Source: JBHFEI01 sp041928815 | GTDB taxonomy: Bacteria > Pseudomonadota > Alphaproteobacteria > Rhizobiales > Rhizobiaceae | Direction of reading: 5' to 3' | NCBI RefSeq assembly: GCF_041928815.1 | Contig: NZ_JBHFEI010000009.1 | Location: 1 to 64,000 of the forward strand | DNA: 64,000 nucleotides | Shown here: in pieces, positions 1 to 9,015 of the stretch | Numbering within the stretch: the stretch's first letter is position 1 | Layout: every line of letters starts with the position of its first letter | The notes under the pieces: generated by a model | The model's database searches: none | What the model was told of the DNA's origin: nothing | What the model saw: the letters and a program-made list of their open reading frames with translations, nothing else | Program-made: the position numbers and the translations under genes

Positions 1-2
1 TT

Positions 3-569
3 GTCATCCGTGTGAAGGTGGACATGAGCGTCACCCTGCAAGCCGGCCAGACCTGCTCGCTCGGAACGCTGTTGACAAGCAAGCGCGCGCGACGCGCGAC
101 ACCCGTATGGCAGGCCTTCCTGAATGGCACGGGCGGTCGCAGCCAAATCCTGCTCCAGTTCGTCGCAAAGCAACTCAAGACAGACGAATGGCTGATCATC
201 GCCACCAACCGGCCCGATGCCAGGCAGTCGTTGAACGACGACCGCAAGCGATGGGCGATCGCGTGCCTGTTCGGCGACGCAAAGACGCGCGGCCTCAATA
301 TCGAGGATACCCGCATCAGATCTCCCGACAAACTCGCCTGCTTGCTCGTCGTGGCCACGCTGGCCATCACATGGGCCTACCGATGCGCCACAGCCTGCAT
401 GGGCATGAAGGCCATCGCCCGCAAAACCCACGGTAGGCGTGCAAAATCATGGTTCCGCATCGGGCTCGACGCACTCAGAACCTGGATCGTGAACGATCTC
501 CAAAAAGCAATCCACGCATGGACTGAAAAATGCCCAAACCGAAAATGCATACCAATCTCCAAAGCGTGA
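3..569 (+). pseudogene. IS4-family transposase, C-terminal part, probably inactive
   Basis: The reading frame is open to the left edge, so the N-terminus lies outside the window; the in-frame GTG at 12 is not convincing as a start. The visible 188 residues match the C-terminal part of IS4-family DDE transposases, including the stretch CLFGDAKTRGLN and the later KSWFRIGLDALR. The family signature Y-(2)-R-(3)-E-(6)-K reads D-RK-R-WAI-A-CLFGDA-K here, so the conserved Tyr and the catalytic Glu (codon 261-263) are both replaced. That suggests a dead element. It is followed closely by another transposon fragment and a tRNA gene. Confidence 0.75.
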
Positions 570-599
570 GCCGTGTACTGTGAGCGGAACCTAACCCGG

Positions 600-765
600 T
601 CGGAGAACCTGCCGCAGTTCATACGGGAGAACGGCCGTCAAACCCGTATCGTCGAGGACGGCGACGATGTCGTCACCCACTGCTGTGACGCTGAAACACG
701 CTCACCGACCCGCCGCCGGGGATCATGTCGATCGGACATCGCCAACAGCCGCATCCATCATGATT
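600..765 (+). pseudogene. IS630-family transposase tail fragment
   Basis: The plus-strand translation from about 603 contains NLPQFIRENGRQTRI and DDVVTHCCDAE. This matches the conserved C-terminal tail of IS630-type transposases (usually VWQFIRENWLSNRIF...YDDIVDHCCDAW). No upstream catalytic domain is present, so this is a decayed remnant. A longer related fragment lies at about 42.5-42.95 kb. Confidence 0.6.
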
Positions 766-768
766 GGC

Positions 769-870
769 GCATTTCCGGTGAGCTCCGGTTCACCGGAAAT
801 GCTCTCAGTTTTTGTTTTTTCGCATTGTCCGACGCCGAGGCGATCCCGCTCCGGCTGGAAATGCTCCAGC
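769..870 (+). repeat. Dispersed palindromic intergenic repeat, copy A
   Basis: A two-hairpin repeat. The first hairpin has 13-bp perfect arms at 769-781 and 790-802. A spacer rich in T follows, then a second imperfect hairpin at about 830-862 that contains GCATTGTCCGACGCCGA. The same architecture recurs at 3351-3453 (inverted) and 18880-18982, with a half-like element at 9373-9412. All copies lie between genes. Similar GCATT...CCGAAGCGATC...CTTCGGC elements are familiar in Rhizobiales genomes, which is recalled knowledge and not checked here. Confidence 0.75.
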
Positions 871-1160
871 GCGCGTCGGCACTACGAGAAGCGGATCGCC
901 GCACTGGGACATGAAAAACGGATTCTGACCGGGGGCGACCGCAGCGGGCGCACCGCGACATGACCTTCGACGTAACTTTTCCAACTCGCGATGCATTTCA
1001 GCAGAAGCCGTTCGAACCTCTGGCGTTCCGGCAAGTTCGAGCATCTAACCGGTGCTTCGGCTGACGTTTTCCGGTCATCTCGCACGATGCCCCGAAACCG
1101 GACTTCATACCGCGAAAACCAGCTTGCCTTCCAACGCATTAGGCAACATGAAAAACGAAA

Positions 1161-1250
1161 TGGCGGAAGAGGTGGGATTCGAACCCACGGTACGGTCTCC
1201 CGTACGCCGGTTTTCAAGACCGGTTCCTTAAACCACTCGGACACTCTTCC
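1161..1250 (-). tRNA. tRNA-Ser (anticodon UGA)
   Basis: On the minus strand the gene begins GGAAGAGTGTCCGAGTGG and ends CTCTTCCGCCA, giving a 7-bp acceptor stem, discriminator G and an encoded CCA. The anticodon arm is CCGGT-CTTGAAA-ACCGG, so the anticodon is TGA. A long variable arm (GCGTACGGGAGACCGTACC) marks it as a class II serine tRNA. The T arm carries GTGGGTTCGAATCCCAC. The length is 90 nt including CCA. Transposon debris sits on its 3' side, as is common at tRNA loci, but no duplicated 3' end marking an integrated element was seen. Confidence 0.97.
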
Positions 1251-1681
1251 ATCTGCATGAAGTGCCTGGCGTATGGCACTTCCACCCGAACTCCGGGACG
1301 TGCTGCTCGCGGTGACGAGCCTGCAACGATCTCGATTTTCACCTTGCGTTTATAGCCGCGGGCAACGCCACGTCAACTCGTTCTGCCGCGCCTGCATTCG
1401 CGGTATCGCATGCCGGTCTTGGAGAATGCCGCCGAGGACAAGGCGAGCGTCGCCGCATTAAACGTTCTGTGCGGAGGAGCACGCGGCGGGAGCCGAGCCA
1501 TCCGCCGCTCGGCGCGGCGGCAACGCGTCATCCATCACGGTGTCGTCACGCACATCACGGGAAAGAAAGGCCGATCGCGGGGCTTGCGCACCGGGCCCCG
1601 GTCCCTTGGGTGATCGCCGGATTCTAGCGGAAGGCGCGCTCCCTTTCCTTGCCGCGGCGGCTTTCCCGCGGGGGGCCGGCT
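1251..1681. other. Intergenic stretch with no recognised feature
   Basis: 431 bases between the serine tRNA and the sulfotransferase-like gene. A short inverted repeat at about 1259-1283 (AAGTGCC...GGCACTT) lies just upstream of the tRNA on its strand. I recognise no gene, transposase remnant or regulatory palindrome in the rest. Confidence 0.5.
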
Positions 1682-2725
1682 TCAAGGCCCGCTGCCGAGC
1701 AGGTCGGTGAGGTCGAATTCGTCCTCGTAGGGCGCGAAGATCGACAGGATCACCGCGCGCGCCGGCGCCGGCACGTCTTCGCCGCGCCCGGCGATGCCGC
1801 GGTTCAGACGATGGCTTGCGGTCTCCGCCTCGCCCTCGAGCCGCTGGCGCACCGCCTCGGCGGAGAGCGACGGCGCGCCGACGAAGCCGGCGATGTCCGA
1901 TGCCATCTTCGCCTTGTCCGCGAGGAAATCGCGCTCGTAGGAGATCCACAGCGGCGAGACGAGACCCATGCGTTCGCAGGTCTTCCAGCTGAGGTAGAAC
2001 TGCAGGTACCAGGCGCCGTAGCGGTGGGCGAGCGCGATCAGCCGGTCTGCCCGCTCCATGCGCGTGAAGCGGTCCGGCAGGCCGTCCTTGAAATAGCGCG
2101 TCGCCGCATCCGGCTCCTGGTCGCGCCACGACATGAACATGTCGTCGAGGCTGACGAGGCAGTCGAAGACGTTGCGATAGGTGACGATCGGCCGGATGTG
2201 GAAGAAGGCGAGCTGCCGGCAGAGATAGGGCGTGCAGCGCACATGGTGCTGGGCGACGTAGCCCTTGCCGCGCACGCCGTGCTGGAGGAGCGCCAGCTCG
2301 TCGAATTCCTGCTCGCGCAGATAGGTCTGGGAAAAGAGCTTCTGGCTGCCGGCCGGGAAGGTCAGGCTGACGATCGCAAGGTTCGCCGCCTCCGCCAGCA
2401 TGGCGGAAATGAAGGTGGAGCCGGATTTCGGCGCGCAGGCGACGAGGATGTTCGGCGCCGTGGCCCGCACCCCCGCCATCGTCCGCGCGATCAGCGTCGT
2501 CTCCGCCAGCCGCCCCTCGACCATGTCGCGGTCCCAGGCGAGCTCCGAGGGCACGAAGAAGGGATTGTTGCGGTTGCCGTCGATGAGCACGCGGGCGGCA
2601 TTCTCGCCGAGGCCGGCCTTCACCTGATCGGCAAGGGCCTTCAGCAGGGCGACGTCGTCCGTGTCGAGGATCGCCCGATGAAGCTGCTCGATCTTGCCGT
2701 TCAGGGTCTGGACGTTCTGTTGCAT
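1682..2725 (-). CDS. Sulfotransferase-fold protein
   Basis: 347 residues. A P-loop-like motif PKSGSTF near residues 99-105 corresponds to the 5'-phosphosulfate loop of PAPS-dependent sulfotransferases, and PIVTYRNVFDCLVSLDD near 189-205 resembles the 3'-phosphate-binding segment. This supports transfer of a sulfuryl group from PAPS to an unknown acceptor. No signal peptide or membrane segment is seen; the first 35 residues look helical. The start at 2725 is chosen because GGAGA stands 7 bases upstream and the frame beyond it is low-complexity Arg/Pro-rich sequence. It is alone on its strand, with a long gap upstream and the tRNA downstream. The acceptor cannot be predicted. Confidence 0.75.
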   Translation of the reverse strand: MQQNVQTLNGKIEQLHRAILDTDDVALLKALADQVKAGLGENAARVLIDGNRNNPFFVPSELAWDRDMVEGRLAETTLIARTMAGVRATAPNILVACAPKSGSTFISAMLAEAANLAIVSLTFPAGSQKLFSQTYLREQEFDELALLQHGVRGKGYVAQHHVRCTPYLCRQLAFFHIRPIVTYRNVFDCLVSLDDMFMSWRDQEPDAATRYFKDGLPDRFTRMERADRLIALAHRYGAWYLQFYLSWKTCERMGLVSPLWISYERDFLADKAKMASDIAGFVGAPSLSAEAVRQRLEGEAETASHRLNRGIAGRGEDVPAPARAVILSIFAPYEDEFDLTDLLGSGP

Positions 2726-3099
2726 CGAAATCTCCGGTTTCACGCGCGCCAGACTAACCCTCGAAGCTGGCTTTGGGCTTGCCGTCCCACCGGGTTTTCC
2801 CTTGGGGCGAGGAGCCGTCGATCCGGTGCGGGCGCGGCGACCGGCATCCTGCCGGGGCGGGGCGGTGCTGACCCTCGCGGGCCGACAGACGCGCGGAAAA
2901 AGTGTTTGCTGCAGCATGTCGTGCGCAACGGCGCCGTCAACCTCGCCCGGACGAACGGCCGGCGCGACGCGGGATCGCCGTCGTCGACCGCGACGACGGG
3001 GCGGGTGGCGGAGCCCGCCTCTGGAACGGCGGCCCGCAGGATGCGTCGGAACAGATGGGAAAGGCGGAGCGGGAAAAGGCACCCGGTCGAGCGGGAGAT

Positions 3100-3190
3100 G
3101 GGCTTGCCGCCGGAAGGACGGTCGGAACGCCGTCATGATCGACGCGACCCGTTTGAAGGCACGCCGAACGGGCACGGAAAGCGGATCCCG
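3100..3190 (+). pseudogene. Short IS5-family transposase scrap
   Basis: The plus-strand translation contains AVMIDATRLKARRTG. This matches the conserved IMIDATHLKAHRT segment of IS5-family transposases, which holds a catalytic Asp. The match lasts only about 20 residues. The related segment in the larger remnant at 5939-6593 reads RIMIAATHPKARRA. Confidence 0.45.
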
Positions 3191-3350
3191 GGCGGGGGAT
3201 CAGGTGTGCCGGGGGTGTGACGGGCAATGCCACGCCCGTGGCGTGGCCGACGGTCCGATCGGGAGCGACGCCCATGCCACCGGACGGCCGGTCCGACAGG
3301 TGGCGCCGTCGCGACCCTGTCGCCGATCGGGAGCGCAACGCCCGAACGCT

Positions 3351-3453
3351 CAAAGCATTTCCAGCCGAAGCGTGATCGCTTCGGCGTCGGAGAATGCGAC
3401 AAAAGAAGGATTCAGAGCATGTCGGTGATCACGGGATCACCGGACATGCTCTG
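3351..3453 (-). repeat. Dispersed palindromic intergenic repeat, copy B
   Basis: Inverted relative to copy A. It contains a hairpin CCGAAGCG-TGA-TCGCTTCGG at 3365-3384, the GTCGGAGAATGCG segment, and a second hairpin at about 3414-3452 built on AGCATGTCGGTGATC and GATCACCGGACATGCT. Reverse-complemented, it aligns along its full length with copy A. Confidence 0.75.
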
Positions 3454-3667
3454 GGCCGGCACCGCGGCCCGCCGGATGTTGAGAGCAGCGCCGCTCGTCG
3501 CAGGGCAGGGGGCTTCCGCAAGGTGGACCGCCGCAGTTTCCCGCGGCGGTCGGCGCCCGCACCGCCGGTGTCTCGAGCGGCCCGTCCCTGGCAACGTCCG
3601 GAGCCTCGTCGAAGGGGAGGGCGCATCGGCCTCGCCCCGCATCGCGCCGCCAGGGTCCGGCTTTCCC

Positions 3668-4543
3668 TCAGTTCCACCAGCCGGCGTGATCGCGCTTCGG
3701 CGGCCTCTTCACGCCGTCGCCCGAGGCGCCGGGCTCGATCTCGAGGAGGAACCGATGGGCCGGGCTCATGCGGTCGTAGAGTTCCCGGGTCAGATAATCG
3801 ACCTGGATGAGCTGCTGGGGAAGGTCGCGGCGGGTATAGGTCAGATGGCAGACGCGCCGGTGGGCGTCGTCCTTCTTCAACGTGCCGCTGTGCCAGAGCG
3901 ACGAATTGATGATGACGACGGATCCGGCCCTGGCCGTGACATAGACCTCGTTCGGATAGGGCGCATTGAGGTCGGCCGGCAGGCGCGCCTTGTCCTCCTC
4001 GCTCAGTTCCGTCGGCTCCCAGTCGCCCTGGTTGATCACCGGGATGTTGATCGGCGCCCAGTGGTGAGAGCCGGGAACCACGCGCGTCGGACCGTTTTCA
4101 AGCGTCATGTCGTCGAAAAGGACGATGGCGTTCAGGACCCACCAGTCGTCGGGAAAGAACTTGGGGACGTCGGCGTGGTACTGCTGATGGCCGTAGCCCT
4201 TGTTGGGGTCGCGCAGGTTGGCGCCGTGCAGCTTGAATTCGCCAAGCAGATAGTGGGATGCGGCCAGCACGGGACCAAGCTCCAGGCACGCGTCGAAGGC
4301 GTCGGACTTGTTGAAGATGTTGGACACGCGCCGGGCACCCGGCTCGACATGGACCTCGTGGCCGCCCCTTTCGGCTTCGGAGGCATGCAGCGCCTCGAAG
4401 GCCTCCGCCATCGCCCGGCACTGGTCGGGCGAGAGGACGTCCGGGACGATGTAGAAGCCGTCCCGATCCAGTGCCTCTTTCTGCGCCGCCGTGAAATCCG
4501 CTGCGCCGACACCGAGGTCGCGCAATGCCTGCTTTGTATACAT
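3668..4543 (-). CDS. Phytanoyl-CoA dioxygenase (PhyH) family Fe(II)/2-oxoglutarate oxygenase
   Basis: 291 residues, the usual size for PhyH-family nonheme iron oxygenases. The metal-binding facial triad is visible as HAD in QYHADVP (His123, Asp125) and a distal His in SSLWHSGT (about residue 218), followed by an Arg-rich segment suitable for 2-oxoglutarate. It should hydroxylate an organic substrate with O2 and 2-oxoglutarate; the substrate is unknown. GGGAGGAG lies 8 bases before the ATG at 4543. The gene is divergent from a LacI-family regulator, with a palindromic operator between them, so it is probably that regulator's target and linked to sugar or sugar-acid metabolism (inference). Confidence 0.85.
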   Translation of the reverse strand: MYTKQALRDLGVGAADFTAAQKEALDRDGFYIVPDVLSPDQCRAMAEAFEALHASEAERGGHEVHVEPGARRVSNIFNKSDAFDACLELGPVLAASHYLLGEFKLHGANLRDPNKGYGHQQYHADVPKFFPDDWWVLNAIVLFDDMTLENGPTRVVPGSHHWAPINIPVINQGDWEPTELSEEDKARLPADLNAPYPNEVYVTARAGSVVIINSSLWHSGTLKKDDAHRRVCHLTYTRRDLPQQLIQVDYLTRELYDRMSPAHRFLLEIEPGASGDGVKRPPKRDHAGWWN

Positions 4544-4596
4544 GTCGTGTCTCCTCCCGTTGTGTTTCGTCTTGCGGTCTTTTGGCGAACCGTATA

Positions 4597-4610
4597 GCTA
4601 AACGTTTCGC
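4597..4610. promoter_or_regulatory. LacI-type operator between PhyH gene and LacI gene
   Basis: The near-perfect 14-bp palindrome GCTAAACGTTTCGC has the core AAACGTTT, typical of LacI/GalR-family operators with a central CG. It lies 54 bases upstream of the PhyH-like start and 267 bases upstream of the LacI start. The sequence differs from the operators of the 13-36 kb regulon. Confidence 0.7.
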
Positions 4611-4876
4611 AGAGAGAGGACGCCTTGTCAAGGCGCGGTGCGCCGCAGGTCGGCGGACCCGTGGCACCGTTCCTCGGAGGCCGGATCCGTCGCAGGATCG
4701 ACGGCGGCAACGGGCAGGACGGACGCCGCCGCCGCGCGACCGCAGCCGCCGGCGAACCGCGGTTCCCGTGGGGCCGCAGCCCGCGCCGGGCCGCAGCCTG
4801 CGCCGGGCCGCGGTCCCGGCTTGACTTGACGCGCGAACGGCCCTCCATGCTGCACCGTTCGCGCAGGGAGCCGTCG

Positions 4877-5893
4877 ATGAGCACCATCAGGGATGTCGCC
4901 AGCAAGGCGCAGGTCAGCGTCGCAACGGTGTCGGCGGTGCTGACGGGGAACCGCTATGTCAGCCCGGAACTGGCGGAGCGGGTGCAGCGCGCGATCGCCG
5001 AGACCGGGTATCGGCGCAACAAGCTCGCCAGCGGCCTGAAGAGCGGACGCAGCCACCTGGTCGGCCTCGTGGTTCCAGACATCACCAATCCGTTTTTTAC
5101 CGATTTCATCGACCTGATCGAGGGGCACGCCACGGCGGCGGGGTTTTCCATCATCCTCGGATTGAGCAAGGGGAACCTGGAAAGGGAGGCGGCGATCCTC
5201 GACCTCTTGCGCTCGAACCGGGTCGAAGGCACGATCCTCTGCCCTTCGGGCCCGCCCCGAAGCGTCGTCGCGCTGGCGAAGGCCTATGGAGACCCGCTGA
5301 TCGCCGTCGACGCCGCCGATCCTGCCGGGCCGGTCGACAGCGTGACGCTCGACAACCACGGCGCCGGACGGATGGCGGCAAGGCACCTGACCGAACTCGG
5401 CCACCGCCGGCTCGCGATCGTCGCAGGCCCGGGGGAACGGGTGAGTGCCCGCGGACGCAAGGAGGGCTTTCTCGCCGGCTGCGCCGATCTGCCATGCGCG
5501 CCGGAGGTCGCCGACGGGCACTTCACCGCGGAGGGCGGATACCTTGCCTGCCGGGCGCTGCTCGCGAAGACGCAGTGGCCGACGGCGATCTTCGTGACGA
5601 ACAACCAGATGCTCATCGGCGTCATGCGGGGCCTCGCGGAGGCGGGAGTGCGCGTGCCGGAGGAGATGTCGATCCTCGGCGTCGACGATTTTCCCTGGGC
5701 CGACAGTTTCCGTCCCGCATTGACGACGATCCGCCAGCCCGTCGCGGAGATGGCGCGGGAGGCCTGGGCGATCCTTTCGGAAAGGCTGGCCGATCCGGCG
5801 GCGGAAACACGGTCGGCCGTCTTCCCCGCGGACCTCATCGTGCGCGGCTCCACCTCGGCGATCTCCGCCGGTCCCGACGCCGCCTCCGCGTAG
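4877..5893 (+). CDS. LacI-family transcriptional regulator (local, PhyH-linked)
   Basis: 338 residues. The N-terminal helix-turn-helix (about residues 3-50, STIRDVASKAQVSVATVSAVL) is followed by the hinge and a periplasmic-binding-protein-like effector domain containing VVPDITNPFF and, later, MSILGVDDFPWADSF. It starts at the ATG at 4877 because GGGAG stands 6 bases upstream and HTH residues begin at once; the longer frame upstream is Arg-rich and noncoding in character. It probably represses the divergent PhyH-like gene through the AAACGTTT palindrome. Atypically, the hinge reads ASGLKSGRSHLVGL. The effector is unknown. Confidence 0.92.
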   Translation: MSTIRDVASKAQVSVATVSAVLTGNRYVSPELAERVQRAIAETGYRRNKLASGLKSGRSHLVGLVVPDITNPFFTDFIDLIEGHATAAGFSIILGLSKGNLEREAAILDLLRSNRVEGTILCPSGPPRSVVALAKAYGDPLIAVDAADPAGPVDSVTLDNHGAGRMAARHLTELGHRRLAIVAGPGERVSARGRKEGFLAGCADLPCAPEVADGHFTAEGGYLACRALLAKTQWPTAIFVTNNQMLIGVMRGLAEAGVRVPEEMSILGVDDFPWADSFRPALTTIRQPVAEMAREAWAILSERLADPAAETRSAVFPADLIVRGSTSAISAGPDAASA

Positions 5894-5938
5894 CCCCGGG
5901 GAAACCGGCCGCCGATCCCTGCGGGCTAGACCCGGGGC

Positions 5939-6593
5939 TCACCAGATCAGAACCGGACGATCACGGTTGCAGCGATGCAGATGCTTGAGAGGAAGGTGTG
6001 GGCACATCGCTCGTAGCGGCTTGCGATACGCCGCCAGTCCTCGAACCCGGCGAAGAGGTTCCCGACCCCGTGGCGCTTCTTGAACGCGTTGTCGCAAGCG
6101 TATGGCATGTTCCTGCCGCAACGCGAAGGGATGCAGGGCCCGATGCCCTTTGCCCGCAGGTTCGCCGTAACAGCCGGGATCGGCCACAAGCGTCCTGGCG
6201 GGCGGCAGGGCATCCGGGACAGGGCGAGCGCCCTTGTGGTCGCTCCTCCGGCCTTTGCTGAAGCGCAGGATGACCGGGCGTCCCTCGCCATCGCAGACTG
6301 TGTGCAGTTTGGCGTTCCGTCCACCTTCGGTCCGTCCGATACGACGAGGAACATCCCCTTTTTCAAGAGGCGCGCCGCCGCGCGGCGGGCCTTCGGGTGC
6401 GTGGCGGCGATCATGATGCGCTCGAACCCGGCCCTTCGCCGGAGGGGCTCGCGAAAATGCGGCCGGAGACACCGGGCCGGCTCCAGCGGATGAAGCGGGT
6501 GTCGAGCGTCCTGTGCGGACCGCCGCCCGTGGGAGCGTCCTTCCCTTGCGGGCCCTGCCTGACGACGTGGCCGCGTCCACGACAGGAGCTCAT
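5939..6593 (-). pseudogene. IS5-family transposase, frameshifted remnant
   Basis: Minus-strand translations in three frames together match an IS5-family transposase. RFIRWSRPGVSGRIF (N-terminal part, about 6500) comes first, then RIMIAATHPKARRA, then NAKLHTVCDGEGRPVILRF, then DWRRIASRYERCAHTFLSSI at the C-terminus (about 5960). Several frameshifts separate the pieces, and the motif IMIDATH has become IMIAATH, so the element is dead. It marks the left boundary of the catabolic region. I did not find clean terminal inverted repeats. Confidence 0.8.
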
Positions 6594-6677
6594 CCATCCG
6601 GTCTCTGCGAGGATCGGCGGTGTGAGGCCTGCCGCCAGTCGGCGGTCGGGAGCTTTGCGGAAGCGGTCGGCCGGTCT

Positions 6678-8081
6678 TCACCGGATCCTTGCCGCAGCCC
6701 TTCCGGCCAGCATGCCGAGCGTGATGGCCGTGCAGAGCCCCGCGGCCGGCAGGTAGCCGTCGACGCCGTTGCCGGAAATGCCCTGGGCGGCGCCGCCGGC
6801 GGCGAAAAGATTGGGCAGCGGCGTGGCGTCCGCGCGAACGACCTGTGCGTTGGCATCGATCTTCAGGCCGCCCTGGGTGTGGAAGAGCGCGCCGGTGGTC
6901 CTGATCGCGTAAAGCCGGCCGGTGAGCGGGGCGTGCCCGGTGAAGTCGCGGCCGAAAGGGCAGGCGGCGCGGCCGGCGGCCATCTCGACGACGTCCGCCA
7001 GCGTGCGCGCCAGCGCCTCGGCCGGAACGCGGATGATCTCCGCCAGTTCGGCCGCCGTTCCGGCGCTGCGCACGCCGCCGAGCGCCAGCAGGTCGCGGAA
7101 TTCCGGCAGGTCTTCGACGATCGCGCGCCGGGCCTCGTCGAAGACGATCCAGCCCGTTCCGTCCGGCTGCTCTAGGATGTTGAGGGCCTGGGCGGAAATG
7201 TCGAGGTTCTCGTTCGAGAAGCGTTCGCCCCTGATATTGACCGTGACGGCGCCGCGCATGACCATGTCGTAATTGACGATCACCCCATAGGGATCGGCGA
7301 GCGCGCCATATCCCTGGAAGGCATCCATGCTGCCGACCGCGCCGCCGAGCGCCATGCCCCATTCGATGCCCTCGCCCTCATTGCCCTCGTGGCCGAAATA
7401 GCGGTAGTAGGGCGCGGTGCCGAAGGAGGGGATGAACCGGCGCACCATCTCGCGATTGGCGCCGAAGCCGCAGGTGGCGAGCACCAGGGCCTTGCAGCCG
7501 ACCCGCTCGACGCTGCCGTCCTCGCGGCGGAAGCTGAGGCCCGTGACCCGGCCGTCGTCGTCGGCATAGAGCGTCTCGACATGGGCGCCGGTGATCGTGT
7601 CGACGCCGATCTCGTCGACGGCGCGGGTCAGGGCGCCATGCAGTTCCTCGCCGCGCCGGCTCGGCATGCCGTGCATGCGGTTGACGGAATGGCCGAAGAA
7701 GCCCTGCCAGGGCAGGTTCATGCGGAAGGGGATCCGGTGGCGGTCGACCAGCCAGTCGATGGCGGGGCCGGAATGGTCCGCCACCGTGCGCGCGACCCCG
7801 GGATCGGCGGTGTTCTTCGTGCGCGCCATGATGTCGCGGTAGAACGCATCGGCATCGTCCTCGACGCCGCTCTCGCGCTGCACCTTCGAGGCGGCGGCGC
7901 AGACATAGCCCTGCGACATGGTGGTGCTGCCGCGCGGCACGGCATCGCGCTCGAGCAGCAGCACCTCGGCGCCGGCCTCGCGCGCGGCAAGGGCCGCGGT
8001 CAGGCCGGCCGCCCCTGCGCCCACCACGATGACGGGCACCTCGATCTCGAATTCCGCGTTCGACCGTTCCACGCCGGACAT
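6678..8081 (-). CDS. FAD-dependent oxidoreductase (fumarate reductase / ketosteroid dehydrogenase-like flavoprotein)
   Basis: 467 residues. The N-terminal dinucleotide-binding motif VGAGAAGL is at about residues 20-26 followed by LLLERD, and the C-terminal FAD-contact region GGAAQGISGNGVDGYLPAAGL is typical of the FAD_binding_2 family (fumarate reductase, 3-ketosteroid dehydrogenases, urocanate reductase). It probably performs flavin-linked dehydrogenation or reduction of an enone-like substrate in the cytoplasm. The ATG at 8081 has GAGGT 6 bases upstream. It is the last gene of a leftward series that starts with the peptide-type binding protein at 13149 and should share that operator. The substrate is unknown. 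Confidence 0.8.
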   Translation of the reverse strand: MSGVERSNAEFEIEVPVIVVGAGAAGLTAALAAREAGAEVLLLERDAVPRGSTTMSQGYVCAAASKVQRESGVEDDADAFYRDIMARTKNTADPGVARTVADHSGPAIDWLVDRHRIPFRMNLPWQGFFGHSVNRMHGMPSRRGEELHGALTRAVDEIGVDTITGAHVETLYADDDGRVTGLSFRREDGSVERVGCKALVLATCGFGANREMVRRFIPSFGTAPYYRYFGHEGNEGEGIEWGMALGGAVGSMDAFQGYGALADPYGVIVNYDMVMRGAVTVNIRGERFSNENLDISAQALNILEQPDGTGWIVFDEARRAIVEDLPEFRDLLALGGVRSAGTAAELAEIIRVPAEALARTLADVVEMAAGRAACPFGRDFTGHAPLTGRLYAIRTTGALFHTQGGLKIDANAQVVRADATPLPNLFAAGGAAQGISGNGVDGYLPAAGLCTAITLGMLAGRAAARIR

Positions 8082-8174
8082 GTCAGTACCTCGGTTTGCT
8101 GTTCGGGCGCCGATCAAGAATGCAGCGCCGGGACGAAAATGGCCCCCATTGCGTCATGGAGGCAGGGATAAGGC

Positions 8175-9014
8175 TCAGTGATATTCCTCGCCGCCGGAGA
8201 CGTTCATCGCCTCGGCGGTGATGTAGGCGGCGGCCGGCGAGCAGAGGAACAGCGCCGCCCCGGCGATGTCCTCCGGCGTGCAGGTCCGGCCGAGCGGGAT
8301 GCGCCGGCGCATCTCGCCCATATAGTCCTCCATCGACTGCCCGCGCGCCTTCGACATGAAGGCGTTCTGCCAGCTGCCGAGCCCGGTCGTGACATGGTTC
8401 GGGCAGATGGCGTTGACGGTGATGCCGTGCGCGCCGAATTCCAGCGCCGTCGCCCGGGTCAGGCCGATGAGGCCATGCTTGGAGGCCGTGTAGGCGGTCG
8501 TCAGCGCGAAGCCCGACTTGCCGGCCTGCGAGGCAATGTTGATGATCCGGCCGCCATCGCCCTGGTGGATCATCTGCCGCGCGGCATGCTTGGTAGCGAG
8601 GATCGGCGCGCGCAGGTTGACGCCGAGCACGGCGTCGAGATGATCGGACGCAAGCTCGGTGGTCGGGCCGAACAGATAGCCGATGCCGGCATTGTTGACG
8701 AGGATGTCGAGCCGGCCGAAGCGGGCGACGGCGGCTTCGACGATCGCCTCGATGCCGGCCTCGTCGAGGAGGTCGCCGGTGACGGTGGCGACGTCGCCGC
8801 CCTCGGCCGCGATCCCGGCGGCGACCTGTTCCAGCTCGGAGCGCGTGCCGACGCCGTGTTCGGGCGCGATCTCGCCTTCGACCGCGCCGCGGTCATGCAG
8901 CATGACGCAGGCACCGGCGCGGCTGAGCGCTGCGGCGATGGCCTGGCCGAGCCCGGCCTTGCGCCCGGCGCCGGTGACCAGCGCCACCTTGCCCTTGAGG
9001 ACCGGATCCGCCAT
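8175..9014 (-). CDS. Short-chain dehydrogenase/reductase (SDR)
   Basis: 279 residues. A Rossmann motif TGAGRKAGLGQAIA lies near residue 15, NNAG near 120, and the catalytic Ser/Tyr/Lys set is in IASQAGKSGFALTTAYTASK. It is a classical NAD(P)-dependent SDR oxidising or reducing an alcohol/ketone. Insertions after the first Rossmann strand (HDRGAVEGEIAPEHGVG) make it slightly long. The ATG at 9014 follows the upstream gene's stop after one base, implying translational coupling with the HapK-like gene. It is part of the leftward operon. Confidence 0.88.
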   Translation of the reverse strand: MADPVLKGKVALVTGAGRKAGLGQAIAAALSRAGACVMLHDRGAVEGEIAPEHGVGTRSELEQVAAGIAAEGGDVATVTGDLLDEAGIEAIVEAAVARFGRLDILVNNAGIGYLFGPTTELASDHLDAVLGVNLRAPILATKHAARQMIHQGDGGRIINIASQAGKSGFALTTAYTASKHGLIGLTRATALEFGAHGITVNAICPNHVTTGLGSWQNAFMSKARGQSMEDYMGEMRRRIPLGRTCTPEDIAGAALFLCSPAAAYITAEAMNVSGGEEYH

Positions 9015-9015
9015 C

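Larger units (their letters stand above)
2726..3667. other. Long intergenic region with repeat and transposase debris
   Basis: 942 bases without a convincing gene. Long open frames on both strands are Arg/Pro/Gly-rich and typical of GC-rich noncoding DNA. The identifiable contents are a short IS5-type transposase scrap (about 3100-3190) and a two-hairpin repeat (3351-3453). Confidence 0.6.

Noticed and set aside
1161..1250. tRNA-Ser as an attachment site for an integrated island
   Set aside because: No integrase gene and no direct repeat of the tRNA 3' end were found in the window.
1649..3220. A 523-codon plus-strand frame over the sulfotransferase gene
   Set aside because: Composition is typical of antisense GC-rich frames, while the minus strand carries clear sulfotransferase motifs and a ribosome site.
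5947..7362. A 471-codon minus-strand frame spanning the IS5 remnant and part of the flavoprotein gene
   Set aside because: Only its C-terminal part is transposase-like; the rest is an out-of-frame reading of the FAD gene, so it is not one protein.
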